Assembly: GCA_946902985.2 (NCBI GenBank)
Contig: OX336392.1
Span: forward strand, 19,132,716-19,196,715
Direction: 5' to 3'
Length of the DNA: 64,000 nucleotides
Source: Meconema thalassinum
Lineage: Eukaryota; Arthropoda; Insecta; Orthoptera; Tettigoniidae
The notes beneath the pieces are model-generated. The model was not told where the DNA came from, did not search any database, and saw nothing but the letters and a program-made list of their open reading frames with translations. Below are positions 1 to 11,373 of the stretch, piece by piece (position 1 is the stretch's first letter; the number at the start of each line of letters is the position of its first letter). The translations under genes were made by a program, and so were the position numbers.

Positions 1-3000
1 AGGTTCATCTTGGGACGTGGAATCAGACTCCTCCTGGGCCTTAGATTCAGGCTCCCCTTGGGACTTAAACACAGGCTCCTCTTGGTACTTAGACACAGGC
101 TTCTCTTTGGACTTAGACTCAGGCTCCACTTGGGACATAGACTCAGGCTCCCTTTGAGACTTAAACACAGGCTCCTCTTGGTACATAGACACAGGCTCCT
201 CTTGGGACTTAGACTCAGGCTCCATTTGGGACATAGTCTCAGGCTCCATTTGGGACAGACTCAGGCTCCTCTTGAGACTTAGACCCAGGCTCCCTTTGGG
301 ACTTAGACTCAGGCTCCTCTTGGGACATAGACCCAAGCTCCTCTTGGGACATAGACTCAGGCTCCCCTTGGGACATGGACCCAGGCTCCTCTTGGGACTT
401 AGACTCAGGCTCCTCTTGGAACTTAGACTCAGACTCTTCTTGGGACTTGGACTCAGGCTCCTCTTGGGACCTTGACTCAGGCTCCATTTGGGACACAGAC
501 CCAGGCTCCTCTTGGGACATAGACTCAGACGCCACTTGGGACTTAGACTCAGGCTCCTCTTGGGACACAGACCCAGGCTCCTCTTGGGACTTAGACTCAT
601 GGTCTGTGAGGAAGAATTGCACTCTTATTTGACTGCGTCAGTCAGGCTCCCCTTGTGACTAAGGCTCAGGCTCCTCTTGGAAAATAGACCCAGGCTCCTC
701 CTGGGACTCAGACGCAGACTCCTCTTGGGACAAAGACTCAGGCTCCCCTTGGGAAACAGACCCAGGCCCCTCTTTGGACTTAGGCTCAGGCTCCTCTTGG
801 GACTTAGACCAAGGCTCCTCTTGGGACTCAGACTCAGGCTCCCTTTGGGACTTAGGCTCAGGCTCCTCTTGGGACATTGACCTAGGCTCCTCTTGGGACT
901 TAGACTCAGGCTCGACTTGGGACCTAGACTAAGGCTCCCTTTGGGACTTAGGCTCAGGCTCCTCTTGGGACACAGACCCAGGCTCCTCTTGGGACTTAGA
1001 CTCATGGTCTGTGAGGAAGAATTGCAATCTTATTTGACTGTGTCAGTCAGGCTCCCCTTGTGACTAAGGCTCAGGCTCCTCTTGGAAAATAGACCCAGGC
1101 TCCTCCTGGGACTTAGACGCAGACTCCTCTTGGGACAAAGACTCAGGCTCCCCTTGGGAAACAGACCCAGGCCCCTCTTTGGACTTAGGCTCAGGCTCCT
1201 CTTGGGACTTAGACCAAGGCTCCTCTTGGGACTCAGAATCAGGCTCCCTTTGGGACTTAGGCTCAGGCTCCTCTTGGGACATTGACCTAGGCTCCTCTTG
1301 GGACTTAGACTCAGGCTCGACTTGGGACATAGACTAAGGCTCCCTTTGGGACTTAGGCTCAGGCTCCTCTTGGGACATAAATCCAGGCTCCTCTTGGGAT
1401 ATACATCCAGGCTGCATTTGGGACTTAGACTCGGGCTCCACTTGGGACATAGACTCAGGCTCCCTATGGGACTTAGACTCAGGCTGCTCTTGAGACTTAG
1501 ACCCAGGCTCCCTTTGGGACTTAGAATCAGGCTCCTCTTGGGACATAGACCCAAGCTCCTCTTAGGACTTAGACTCAGGCTCCACTTGGGACATAGACCC
1601 AGGCTCCTCTTGGGACTTAGACCCAGGCTCCTCTTGGAACTTAGACTCAGGCTCCTATTTGACTTAGACCCTGACTCCTTTTGGAACATAGACTCAGACT
1701 CCTCTTGGGACTTAGACTCAGGCTCCTCTTGGGACCTTGACTCAGGCTTCACTTGGGACATAGACTCAGACTCCCATTGGGACTTAGACTCAGGCTCCTC
1801 TTGGGACACAGACCCAGGCTCCTCTTGGGACTTAGACTCATGGTCCGCGAGGAAGTGTTGCAATCTTATTTGACTGTGTCAGTCAGGCTCCCCTTGTGAT
1901 TTAGGCTCAGTCTCCTCTTGGGAAATAGACCCAGGCCCCTCTTGGGACATAGACTCAGACTCCTCTTGGGACTTAGAACCAGGCACCTCATGGGACTTAC
2001 ACTCAGAATCCTCCTGGGAATTAGACTCTGGCTCCTTTTTGGACATAGGCTCAGGCTCCTCTTGGGACACAGATCCAGGCTCCTCTTGGGACATAGACCC
2101 AGACTCCTCTTGGGACTTAGACTCAGGCTCCTCTTGGGACTTAGACCCAGGCTCCTCTTGGGACTTTGACTCAGACTCCTCTTGGGACTTAGACCCAGGC
2201 TCCTCTTGGGACTTAGACCCAGGCTCCTCTTGGGACAAAGACCCAGGCTCCTGTTGGAACTTAGACTCAGACACCTCTTGGGACTTAGACTCAGGCTCCT
2301 CTTGGGACACAGACCCAGGCTCCTGATGGGACTTTGACCCAGGCTCCTCTTGGGACATAGACCCAGACTCCTCTTGGGAATTAGACTCAGACTCCTCTTG
2401 GATCTTAGACTCAGGCTCCTCTTGGGAATTTGACTCCGGCTCCAATTGGGACACAGACTCAGGCTCCTCTTGGGACATAGACCCAGGCTCCTCTTGGGAC
2501 TTAGATTCAGACTCCTCTTGGGAAATAGGCTCAGGCTCCTCTTGGGACTTAGACTCCTCTTGGGACTTAGACACAGGCCCCTCTTGTGTCTTTGACTCAG
2601 GCTCCACTTGGAACACAGGCCCAGGCTCCTCTTGGGACTTTGACTCAGACTCCTCTTGGGACACAGGCCCAGGCTCCTCTTGCGACACAGACTCAGGCTC
2701 CTCTTGGGACTTAGACTCAGGCTCCTCTTGGGACGTGGAATCAGACCCCTCTTGGGCCTTAGATTCAGGCTCCTCTTGGGACTTAAACAGAGGCTCCTCT
2801 TGGTACTTAGACACAGGCATCTCTTGGGACTTAGACTCAGACTCCTCTTGGGACTTAGACTCAGACTCCTCTTGGGACATAAATTCAGACTCCTCTTGGG
2901 ACTTAGACTCAGGCTCCTCTTGGGACTTAGACTCAGGCTCCTCTTGGGACTTAGACTCAGGCTCCTCTTGGGACTTTGACTCAGACTCCTCTTGGGACTT

Positions 3001-5554
3001 AAAACTCAGGCTCCTCTTGGGACTTAGACTCAGACTCCTCTTGGGACTTAAACCCAGGCTCCCCTTGGGACTTAGACTCAGGCTCCTCTTGGGACTTAGA
3101 CCTAGGCTCCTCTTGGGACTTAGACCCAGGCTCCTCTTGGGACTTAGACCCAGGCTCCTCTTGCGACACAGACTCAGGCTCCCCTTGGGACTTAGACTCA
3201 AGCTTCTCTTGGGACTTAAATTCAGACTCCTCTTGGGACTTAGACTCAGGCTCCTCTTGGGACTTAGACCCAGGCTCCTCTTGGGACTTAGACTCAGACT
3301 CCTCTTGGGACACAGACTCAGGCTCCTCTTGTGACTTAGACTCAGGCTCCTCTTGCGACACAGACTCAGGCTCCCCTTGGGACTTAGACTCAGGCTTCTC
3401 TTGGGACTTTGACTCAGGCTCCTCCTGGGACTTAGACTCAGGCTCCTCTTGGGACTTAGACTCAGGCTCCTCTTGGGACTTAGACTCAGACTCCTCTTGC
3501 GACACAGACTCAGACTCCTCTTGGGACTTAGTCCCAGGCTCCTCTTGGGACTTAGACTCAGGCTCCTCATGGGACTTAGACTCAGACTCCTCTTGGGACT
3601 TAGACTCAGGCTCCTCTTGGGACTCAGACTCAGGCTCCTCTTGCGACACAGACTCAGGCTCCTCTTGGGACTTACACGCAGGCTCCTCTTGGGACTTAGA
3701 CCCAGGCTCCTCTTGGGACTTAGACTCAGACTCCTCTTGGGACTTAGATTCAGGCTCCTCTTGGGTCACAGACTGAGACTCCTCTTGGGACACAGACTAA
3801 GATTCCTCTTGGGACTTAGACTCAGTCTCCTCTTGGGACATAGACTCAGGCTCCTCTTGGGACGCAGACTCAGGCTCCCCTTGGGACTTAGACCCAGACT
3901 CCTCTTGCGACACAGACCCAGGCTCCTCTTGTGACTTAGACTCAGGCTCCTCTTGGGACTTAGACTCGGGCTCCTCTTGGTATTTAGATTCAGGCTTCTC
4001 TTGGTACTTAGATTCAGGCTCCTCTTGGGACTTTGACTCAGGCTCCACATGGAACACAGGCCCAGGCTCCCCTTGGGACTTAGACTCAGACTCTTTTGGG
4101 ACTTAGACTCAGGCTCCTGTTGGGACTTTGACTCAGGCTCCTCTTGGGACTTAGTCTTAGGCTCCTCTTGCGACTTAGACTCAGGCTCCTCTTGGGACTT
4201 TGACTCAGGCATCTCTTGGGACTTAGACTCAGGCTCCTCTTGGGACTTTGACTCAGGCTCCCATTGGGACTTAGACTCAGGCTCCTCTTTGGACTTTGAC
4301 TCAGGCTCCACTTGGGAAACAGACCCAGGCTCCTCTTGGGACTTAGACTCAGACTCCTTTTGGGACTTATACTCAGGCTGCTCTTGGGACACAGACCCAG
4401 GCTCCACTTGGGACACAGACTCAGGCTCCTCTTGGGACTTAGACTCAGACTCCTCTTGGGACTTAGACTCAGGCTCCTCTTGGGACTTAGACACAGGCTC
4501 CTCTTGGTACTTAGATTCCGGCTCCTCTTGGTACTTAGACACAGGCTCCTCTTGGTACTTAGGCCCAGGCTCCTCTTGGGACTTAGACTCAGACTCCTCT
4601 TGGGACACAGACTCAGACTCCTCTTGGGACACAGACTCACACTCCTCTTGGGACTTAGGCCCAGGCTCCCTTTGGGAGTTAGAATCAGGCTCCTCTTGGG
4701 ACTTAGACACAGGCTCCTATTCGCACGTAGACACAGACTCCTCTTGGGTAAAAGTCTAAGGCTCCTCTCGGGACTTAAACTCAGGCTCCTCTTGGGACTT
4801 AGACTCAGACTCCTCTTGGGACTTATACTCAGGCTCCTCTTGGGATTTAGACAGGCTCCAATTGGGACATAGACACAGGCTCGTCTTGGGACTTTGACAC
4901 AGGCTCCTCTTGGGACGTAGAATCAGACTCCTCTTGGGCCTTAGATTCAGGCTCCCCTTGGGACTTAAACACAGGCTCCTCTTGGAACTTAGACACAGGC
5001 TCCTCTTTGTACTTAGACACAGGCTCCTCTTGGGACTTAGACTCAGGCTCCTCTTGGGACATAGACTCAGGCTCCCTTTGGGACTTAAACACAGGCTCCT
5101 CTTGGTACTTAGACACAGGCTCCTCTTGGGACTTAGACTCAGGCTCCATTTGGGACATAGACTCAGGCTCCCTTTGGGACAGACTCAGGCTCCTCTTGAG
5201 ACTTATACCCAGGCTCCCTTTGGGACTTAGACTCAGGCTCCTCTTGGGACATAGACCCAAGCTCCTCTTGGGACTTAGACTCAGGCTCCCCTTGGGACAT
5301 AGACCCAGGCTCCTCTTGGGACTTAGACTCAGGCTCCTCTTGGAACTTAAACTCAGACTCTTCTTGGGACTTAGACTCAGGCTCCTCTTGGGACCTTGAC
5401 TCAGGCTCCACTTGGGACACAGTCCCCGCCTCCTCTTGGGACATAGACTCAGACTCCTCTTGGGACTTAGACTCAGGCTCCTCTTGGTACACAGACCCAG
5501 GCTCCTCTTGGGACTTAGACTCATGGTCCGTGAGGAAGTGTTGCAATCTTATTT
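1..5554. repeat. 24-bp minisatellite array, segment 1
   Basis: Continuous tandem array of a 24-bp unit that begins GGCTCCTCTTGGGAC and ends TTAGACTCA on the plus strand, with point variants in nearly every copy. The minus strand reads as an octapeptide EEPESKSQ in one frame and SLSPKR-type repeats in another. The plus strand reads GSSWDLDS and LLLGLRLR. Four of six frames therefore lack stops by composition alone, which explains overlapping ORFs of up to 563 codons. Typical variants change TTAGAC to ACAGAC or ATAGAC and CTCTTGG to CCCTTGG, CACTTGG or CTTTGG. The array runs off the left edge of the window and is cut at the right by the BEL/Pao insertion. No non-repeat gene is visible inside it. 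Confidence 0.95.
601..1410. repeat. 405-bp higher-order duplication in the array
   Basis: Two adjacent blocks, 601-1005 and 1006-1410, each start with the 45-bp junction sequence (GGTCTGTGAGGAAGA...) and run through the same ordered series of variant 24-bp units. They stay nearly identical for about 370 bp and then diverge. This points to a recent unequal-exchange or replication-slippage duplication of a multi-unit block rather than of single monomers. Confidence 0.75.
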
Positions 5555-5559
5555 GACTG

Positions 5560-5743
5560 TGTTGTGTTGGCAGTAAGCACAAGAGTGTTGTGCAGTATCT
5601 TTGGCATAGTCTTTGAGATCAGTGAAGTTCATTGTCAAAAACAATGTGGTGTGTGTCGTGTGAATTGTGAATCTTTCCACAACAAATAATAAAATATGCA
5701 TTCTAGAGGAGTCTATGTGATTTATTAAGAAGTGAACCTAACA
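5560..5743 (+). repeat. BEL/Pao 5' LTR
   Basis: This 184-bp LTR begins TGTTGTGTTGGCAG and ends GTGAACCTAACA. It is a direct copy of 11190-11373 with five substitutions seen by eye. It contains AATAAAATA near its 3' part, a plausible polyadenylation signal. It follows the GACTG target duplication. Confidence 0.95.
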
Positions 5744-5748
5744 TTTTA

Positions 5749-5765
5749 TGGCGACCGTGACAGGA
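5749..5765 (+). promoter_or_regulatory. BEL/Pao primer-binding site
   Basis: TGGCGACCGTGACAGGA lies five bases after the 5' LTR end. A TGG start, as here, is expected of a sequence complementary to the CCA end of a tRNA. The identity of the primer tRNA (possibly Arg) was not established. Confidence 0.7.
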
Positions 5766-5801
5766 CTCATTCATAGTAAAAGGCTCCCGTGAAGAAAGAA
5801 G

Positions 5802-7259
5802 ATGGAAAGACTCGCTAAAGAAAGAACCGTAAAGCGGCGGTTATTTACGCGCTCACACGATCAACTAATGGCGTTGTTAGAAGATGATCAAACTGAAACG
5901 GAAAAAGTGCAAGTGCAACTTGAAATCCTTCAAGAAAAGTATGATGATATCTCTAATTTAGATGGATTAATATTTCAACAGATGATAGACGACGAGTGTG
6001 AGGATGACGAAATAGAAACGGAATGTGAATCAGCTGATGATTACAAACACAAATTCCTTAGCTGTAGAACAAAAGCAACACGTTTTATGAATCCCGTTGT
6101 TTCCATTACCCCTCCACAAAGTGTAGTGAATGACAATGTTTGTGATAAAAAGAAATATAGACTTCCAAGAATAGAATTCAAGAAATTTTCTGGTGAAATA
6201 ATTGATTGGTTATATTTTTGGAGCCAGTTCCGTAAAATTCACGAGGATGAGGACATTGGGAAGGAAGATAAATTCCAATATTTAATTCAGGCTATGACAG
6301 AAGGTTCCAGAGCATATGAATTAGTTACTAGTTTTCCACCCACTGCCGAGAATTATGACAAAGCTATAGAGAGTCTTCAAGCTCGATTTGGTAGAGAGGA
6401 CTTGCAGGTGGAAGTTTATGTTCGTGAATTGCTCAAACTAGTATTGACGAATGCAGTCAATTCCAAAGAAAGGCCAACACTGAGTAGCTTGTATGATAAA
6501 TTAGAGTCTCATCTCAGATCGCTGGAAAGTTTAGGCGTTACTACAGAAAAATGTACTGCAATGCTGTATCCCCTAATTGAATCATCTTTGCCAGAAGACC
6601 TATTAAGAGCATGGCAGAGGAATACTTCCTTCAGGTGTGATTCCATATCCAAAGATCGTTTGCAGCAGCTCATGGCTTTTCTTCAAAATGAAGTAGTAAG
6701 TGAAGAAAGAATTTCATTGGCTATGAAAGGGTTTAGTATTAGCACATCCCAAGGATCTAAGATTAAGGGAGACAAGAAACCAAGGGATGTAATTGAACCA
6801 AATATACCTACTGCTTCTGCTTTGTTTGCTGATGTTTCTAAGAGACAGGAGTGTGTTTTTTGTCTTAAACCTCATTCGAGCCCAGAGTGCATTAAAGCTC
6901 AAAAAATGACTGTAGGGGAGAAAAGGAAAATCTTAACTGATAAACACTGTTGCTTCAATTGTTTAAAGAAGGGCCATGCAAGTAGAGCTTGTAAATCGAT
7001 TGTCAGGTGCATTGTTTGTGGTGGTAAACATGTGGTATTAATGTGTTATAAGCTCCGTGACAAAGAAAATGAAAGTGTGTCCAAACAGAATTACGAGGGA
7101 GACAGGAATTTGGTTCTCCAGGATGTCAATAATGTGGATAAGGCTTTAGCTAATGTGATTTGTTCTCCTGAGGTGTACTTGCAAACCCTGGCAGTTGTCG
7201 TTAAAGGAAAGGGTAAACAAAAAACTGTACGAGCTGTCATTGATACTGGGTCTACTTAA
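5802..7259 (+). CDS. BEL/Pao Gag plus start of protease (stop-truncated)
   Basis: This 485-codon open frame begins at the first ATG after the leader (MERLAKERTVKRR). The N-terminal third is acidic and charged. Residues about 120-320 carry the conserved capsid-like region common to BEL/Pao Gag (RIEFKKFSGEIIDWLYFW...). A CCHC zinc knuckle (CFNCLKKGHASRAC) lies near residues 383-396, followed by a second Cys/His cluster (CIVCGGKH). The frame runs into the protease and stops directly after the catalytic motif DTGST, at TAA 7257-7259. The same frame continues open beyond the stop, so this is a truncation of a Gag-Pol polyprotein by one substitution rather than a natural Gag terminus. Zinc knuckle and protease motif are clear; the capsid assignment rests on family resemblance. 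Confidence 0.85.
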   Translation: MERLAKERTVKRRLFTRSHDQLMALLEDDQTETEKVQVQLEILQEKYDDISNLDGLIFQQMIDDECEDDEIETECESADDYKHKFLSCRTKATRFMNPVVSITPPQSVVNDNVCDKKKYRLPRIEFKKFSGEIIDWLYFWSQFRKIHEDEDIGKEDKFQYLIQAMTEGSRAYELVTSFPPTAENYDKAIESLQARFGREDLQVEVYVRELLKLVLTNAVNSKERPTLSSLYDKLESHLRSLESLGVTTEKCTAMLYPLIESSLPEDLLRAWQRNTSFRCDSISKDRLQQLMAFLQNEVVSEERISLAMKGFSISTSQGSKIKGDKKPRDVIEPNIPTASALFADVSKRQECVFCLKPHSSPECIKAQKMTVGEKRKILTDKHCCFNCLKKGHASRACKSIVRCIVCGGKHVVLMCYKLRDKENESVSKQNYEGDRNLVLQDVNNVDKALANVICSPEVYLQTLAVVVKGKGKQKTVRAVIDTGST

Positions 7260-7877
7260 TCCTACATTGCACGTGACCTAGCCGAAGAAATGGGGTATCA
7301 GTCAATCAGGAAGGAAACGTTAATACATTCCTTGTTTGGTGGAGTACGTTCTCGAGAAGCAAAATACGACTGTTACAGAATAAGTTTAAAGCGATTGGAG
7401 GGAAACTATTCCAAGGAGCTGGAAGTTTTAAGCCAAGATATTATTTGTGAAGATGTCCCATATATTAAGAATGGTTCTTGGAGTGAGGAGATAAGGGATC
7501 TGAAAATATGTTTCACTGATGTACGAGAGCGAGGGCCTGTGCAGATTCTGATTGGGGCCGATAAGGCGGGTGAACTGCTCACTGGGAGGAAACATCAACT
7601 AAAATGTGGCCTAGTTTTGGTGGAGACTTCCCTAGGGTGGACACTAATGGGAAAAGTCATAGGTAACAAGGCCCAAAGGGATTCGGCATCATTATTAGTG
7701 TCATCATTGTTTTCCCACCATACAAGAATTTCTGATCTCTGGGACTTAGAAATTCTTGGAATTACTGACCCTGTTGTGAAAGAATCTATCGTCGAGAGGA
7801 ATGAGCGTGTTAGAAATAACTTCCTTGAGACTGCACGACTAAATGAAGATAACAGATATGAAGTGTGTCTGCCTTAG
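7260..7877 (+). pseudogene. BEL/Pao protease remainder and linker fragment
   Basis: This continues the Gag frame after the TAA at 7257-7259 and stays open to TAG 7875-7877 (first internal ATG at 7290). It encodes the rest of the retropepsin-like domain (QILIGADKAGELL, then a GWTLMGKV stretch), as in the BEL/Pao protease, and then a linker towards RT. The TAG falls after a Leu-Pro. The frame continues past it to a third stop, TGA, at 8052-8054. No frameshift separates these pieces from upstream or downstream, so the damage is purely nonsense substitution. Confidence 0.8.
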
Positions 7878-8189
7878 AGTGAACAACATCCACCTCTCCC
7901 TGACAACAGAGAAATTGCTCAGCACAGATTAGAAATCACTACAAAGAAACTACAAGCTGAACAACATTATCAGGAGTATGATAATGTCTTACGAAGTTGG
8001 TTGGAGCAAGGAATAATCGAGAGGGTACCTGAAGAAGAACTGAAGAATAGTTGACACTATCTACCTCACCGACCTGTCTTCAAAGAAAACAGCACCACCA
8101 AGATCAGGCCTGTTTTTGATGCCTCGGCGAAGCAGAGAAACGCTCCATCTCTGAACGAATGTATTGAAAAAGGGCCTAACTTCATAGAG

Positions 8190-11093
8190 TTGATCCCTAG
8201 TGCGCTACTGAAGTTCAGAGAAAATGAGATCGGTGTGACGGCTGATGTAGAAAAAGCATTTCTTCAAATAAGTGTCAATCCTAGAGACCGTGATTTTCTG
8301 AGATTCCTTTGGTGGGAGGAGGAATGTACAGGGAAGGTAGAAGTGTTCCGTCACAATAGAGTTGTCTTTGGACTTGCATGTTCTCCGTTCCTATTGTCGG
8401 CAACCATCAAACTCCACTTGAACGAGTTGAAGAGACAAACAGTCGATAATAGTTCCTACTCAACTTCAACAATAGAAAGATTGGAAGAATGTTTTTATGT
8501 GGATAACTGTGCTATTAGTGTTAACAACAGAAATGACCTTCATTCATTCATGCGAGAGGCAAGCATAATAATGGATAAGGCATCTTTCAATCTCCGAGGG
8601 TGGGAGTATTCTCAGGATGGTACAGCTGAAAATCTTACTCATGTGCTAGGGCTCATTTGGAATAAAGGAGAAGATACCATTGAACTGAATCTAACTCATG
8701 TTAACGATTTCAAATATGATGTTATCACTAAAAGAGCTATACTAGGAGCTGCACATAAGGTGTTTGACCCTATTGGCTTCTCATGTCCGGTATTTCTCTG
8801 TCCAAAATTAATCTTGCAAGAACTATGGGCCACTGACTTGGGTTGGGACACCAGAGTAGACGAAACAACAAAGAGAAGATTCATGAAGTGGTTGGCAGAA
8901 CTACCTCAGCTGTCTGAGATTAAGATTCCTAGATGTTTGATCGGTAGTGTCCAGTCGGTTGAAGATATATCTCTTCACGTGTTCTGCGACGCCAGTCAAA
9001 CTGCGTATGCTGCAGTTATATTCTTGCGAATACAGAGGGTTGACAATACAGAGCTACGATTTGTACAAGCCAAGACAAGAGTGGCACCCAAGAAGAGTAT
9101 CACCATACCACGCCTGGAATTATTAGCAGCTACAATAGGGGTTCGACTAGTGACGTCAGTACTGCCAACATTAACTGCAAAAGAAATCGTTACTTATTAT
9201 TGGAGTGACTCGTCGACTGTGTTGTCCTGGATCAAGTTAGACGAACCTTGGGGGACCTTCGTGTGGAACAGAGTGCAAGAAATTCGAAGACTGTCCAAAA
9301 TAGAACAGTGGCGGCATGTTCCAGGAACCATGAATCCGGCTGACCTGGCATCAAGGGGATGTAGCACAAAACAGTTACTTCAACAGAGATGGTGGGAAGG
9401 GCCAAAATGGCTAAAACAATCCACTACACAATGGCCTAGCCCCGAAATTTCAACAAACGATGATGAAGTCTTCCAAGAAAGAAAAAAGAAAGTCAACACT
9501 ATGACTGTGTTAGAAGACAAGTCCAATACCCAAGAATGGCACCTTGACTATTTCTCAAGTTTCCGTAGAACAGTTCGTATGATAGGATGGATCTTGAGGT
9601 TTCTGTATAATTGTCGACAGAAAAATAATAGAAGAACTACCGAACTATCCATTGAAGAAACCACAGAAGCAGAAAAAGTCGTGATGAAGTTCATACAAAA
9701 GGAGTGTTTTGTTGGTGAGAAGGATGAAAGATTCAACTCACTATGTGTTTTCATGGATGATGTGGGAGTGATGAGACAGAAAACGAAAATTATATCACGC
9801 AAAGATGATTATGCTTTCCGTTGTCCTGCTATCTTTCCTGCGAAGCATACAGCAGTTCACGCTCTCATTAGGGAGAAGCACAAAGACTTATGTCATGCCG
9901 GAACCCAGATTCTGCTCAGTGGGCTCAGACAGAAATATTTGATCCTTGGAGGAAGGAGAACGGTGAAGGGTGCAATTAAAACATGTGTTGTCTGCAGGAG
10001 GTACCATGGAAAACATCTTGAAGCAGAACGAACTCATCTCCCCATAGACAGAGTAAGAGAAGCTTCAATTTTTGAAATAACAGGGGTCGACTTTGCCGGG
10101 CCTCTGATTTTGAAAGGTGGAGAGAAAGCCTGGGTCTGTCTGTTCACGTGTGCGGTTTTTCGTGCAGTACACCTGGAGCTAGTAACGTCTTTGGCTACTG
10201 CAACATTCCTCGAAGCTTTTCGGCGCTTCGTGTCCAGACGTGGAAGGCCACTGATTGTCTATAGTGACAATGGGACAAACTTTCAAGGCACCTGCAATAT
10301 GTTGGAGACAATTCAGTGGGATAAAATTGCTGAATATAGTTCTGTACACCAAATAAAATGGAAATTCAATCCTCCCACTGCAGCATGGTGGGGAGGATGG
10401 TGGGAGAGGCTGATTGGTGTCCTCAAACAAATGCTCAGGAAAGTTCTGGGAAAGTCATGTCTGTCGTACCAAGAAATGATGACTGTTCTGTGTGACATTG
10501 AAGCTGTCATGAATTCACGACCACTTACTTACCTGTCCAATGATGGAGAAGACTTGATGGCTATCACCCCTGCAATGTTCCTACAGGAAGTCAAGGAGAT
10601 TGGAATGCCCGATATCGATATGATAGAGGACATAAAACTTGACAGAAGATTCAGGTACAGACAGAAAGTAAAGGAAAAATTAAGGGTAAGATTCAGGAAT
10701 GAATATCTTGGACAGCTAATACAGAAGAACCACATTAGGAATAGTCATCACATACCCTGCGTAGGTGAAGTAGTACTGGTAGCCAGTGACAACACGAAGA
10801 GACTAGACTGGCCGCTGGCAAGAGTGACGGAGGTCATCCCTGGCAAAGGTGGTGTCGTGAGAGTTGTTCGCTTGGTGACTACAAAAGGAGAGCTAATGAG
10901 GCCAGTACAGAGGGTGTATCCACTTCAAGTGACATCTGGAGAAGATCATGCTTTAAGACTGCAAGTTGAGCGGAATGAAAATGAGAAGAAGGAGAAAAAT
11001 CCAAAAATGGTTAAACCATCTACTAATACTTCTGATCTCATCAAAACCAGTAGTGGGAGAGTGGTGGTTAAACCAAAGAGATATTTTGAGTGA
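8190..11093 (+). CDS. BEL/Pao Pol: RT, RNase H, integrase
   Basis: This is a 967-codon open stretch in the same frame as gag. It is actually open from 8055, after the TGA; the ATG at 8190 is only the first in-frame Met and lies inside RT. RT has VTADVEKAFLQI at about residues 16-27 and FYVDNC at about 102-107, where Asn replaces the second Asp of the YVDD box. RNase H follows (VFCDASQTAYAA near 264, YYWSDSSTV near 340). Integrase has an H2C2 zinc-binding region near 556-600 and catalytic residues in VDFAGP (about 633), SDNGTNF (about 692) and WWERL (about 737). The C-terminus has the LVASDNTKRLDWPLARV region typical of BEL/Pao integrases. RNase H and integrase are uninterrupted. Confidence 0.9.
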   Translation: MIPSALLKFRENEIGVTADVEKAFLQISVNPRDRDFLRFLWWEEECTGKVEVFRHNRVVFGLACSPFLLSATIKLHLNELKRQTVDNSSYSTSTIERLEECFYVDNCAISVNNRNDLHSFMREASIIMDKASFNLRGWEYSQDGTAENLTHVLGLIWNKGEDTIELNLTHVNDFKYDVITKRAILGAAHKVFDPIGFSCPVFLCPKLILQELWATDLGWDTRVDETTKRRFMKWLAELPQLSEIKIPRCLIGSVQSVEDISLHVFCDASQTAYAAVIFLRIQRVDNTELRFVQAKTRVAPKKSITIPRLELLAATIGVRLVTSVLPTLTAKEIVTYYWSDSSTVLSWIKLDEPWGTFVWNRVQEIRRLSKIEQWRHVPGTMNPADLASRGCSTKQLLQQRWWEGPKWLKQSTTQWPSPEISTNDDEVFQERKKKVNTMTVLEDKSNTQEWHLDYFSSFRRTVRMIGWILRFLYNCRQKNNRRTTELSIEETTEAEKVVMKFIQKECFVGEKDERFNSLCVFMDDVGVMRQKTKIISRKDDYAFRCPAIFPAKHTAVHALIREKHKDLCHAGTQILLSGLRQKYLILGGRRTVKGAIKTCVVCRRYHGKHLEAERTHLPIDRVREASIFEITGVDFAGPLILKGGEKAWVCLFTCAVFRAVHLELVTSLATATFLEAFRRFVSRRGRPLIVYSDNGTNFQGTCNMLETIQWDKIAEYSSVHQIKWKFNPPTAAWWGGWWERLIGVLKQMLRKVLGKSCLSYQEMMTVLCDIEAVMNSRPLTYLSNDGEDLMAITPAMFLQEVKEIGMPDIDMIEDIKLDRRFRYRQKVKEKLRVRFRNEYLGQLIQKNHIRNSHHIPCVGEVVLVASDNTKRLDWPLARVTEVIPGKGGVVRVVRLVTTKGELMRPVQRVYPLQVTSGEDHALRLQVERNENEKKEKNPKMVKPSTNTSDLIKTSSGRVVVKPKRYFE

Positions 11094-11177
11094 CTTATTT
11101 ATTTCTGTGTTCATTTATTATGTGAAAATATATGTGTTATGTTATTTTATTGTTTTGTTGAGTTGTTTCCACAACTC

Positions 11178-11189
11178 AAGGTGGGAGAA
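11178..11189 (+). promoter_or_regulatory. BEL/Pao polypurine tract
   Basis: The purine-rich stretch AAGGTGGGAGAA lies immediately 5' of the 3' LTR, in the position where plus-strand priming occurs in LTR retroelements. The 96 bp from the pol stop to the LTR hold nothing else. Confidence 0.7.
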
Positions 11190-11373
11190 TGTTGTGTTGG
11201 CAGTAAGCAAAAGAGTGTAGTGCAGTATCTTTGACATAGTCTTTGAGATCAGTGAAGTTCAGTGTCAAAAACAATATGGTGTGTGTCGTGTGAATTGTGA
11301 ATCTTTCCACAACAAATAATAAAATATGCATTCTAGAGGAGTCTATGTGATTTATTAAGAAGTGAACCTAACA
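11190..11373 (+). repeat. BEL/Pao 3' LTR
   Basis: The second 184-bp LTR has the same termini as 5560-5743. It is followed directly by the GACTG target duplication and then by the remaining ten bases of the interrupted 45-bp array junction. Confidence 0.95.

Larger units (their letters stand above)
5560..11373 (+). mobile_element. BEL/Pao LTR retrotransposon, complete but with stop codons
   Basis: The element is 5814 bp with 184-bp direct LTRs (TGTTG...AACA), a primer-binding site after the 5' LTR, a polypurine tract before the 3' LTR, and a single gag-pol frame. The 5-bp target duplication GACTG is at 5555-5559 and 11374-11378. Removing the element and one GACTG rebuilds the 45-bp array junction seen uninterrupted at 13941-13985, so the insertion site is unambiguous. 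The order Gag (zinc knuckle), aspartic protease, RT, RNase H, H2C2-DDE integrase and the RT motif YVDN place it in BEL/Pao. The two LTRs differ at five positions (about 2.7%). Three in-frame stops make this copy non-autonomous. Confidence 0.95.
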
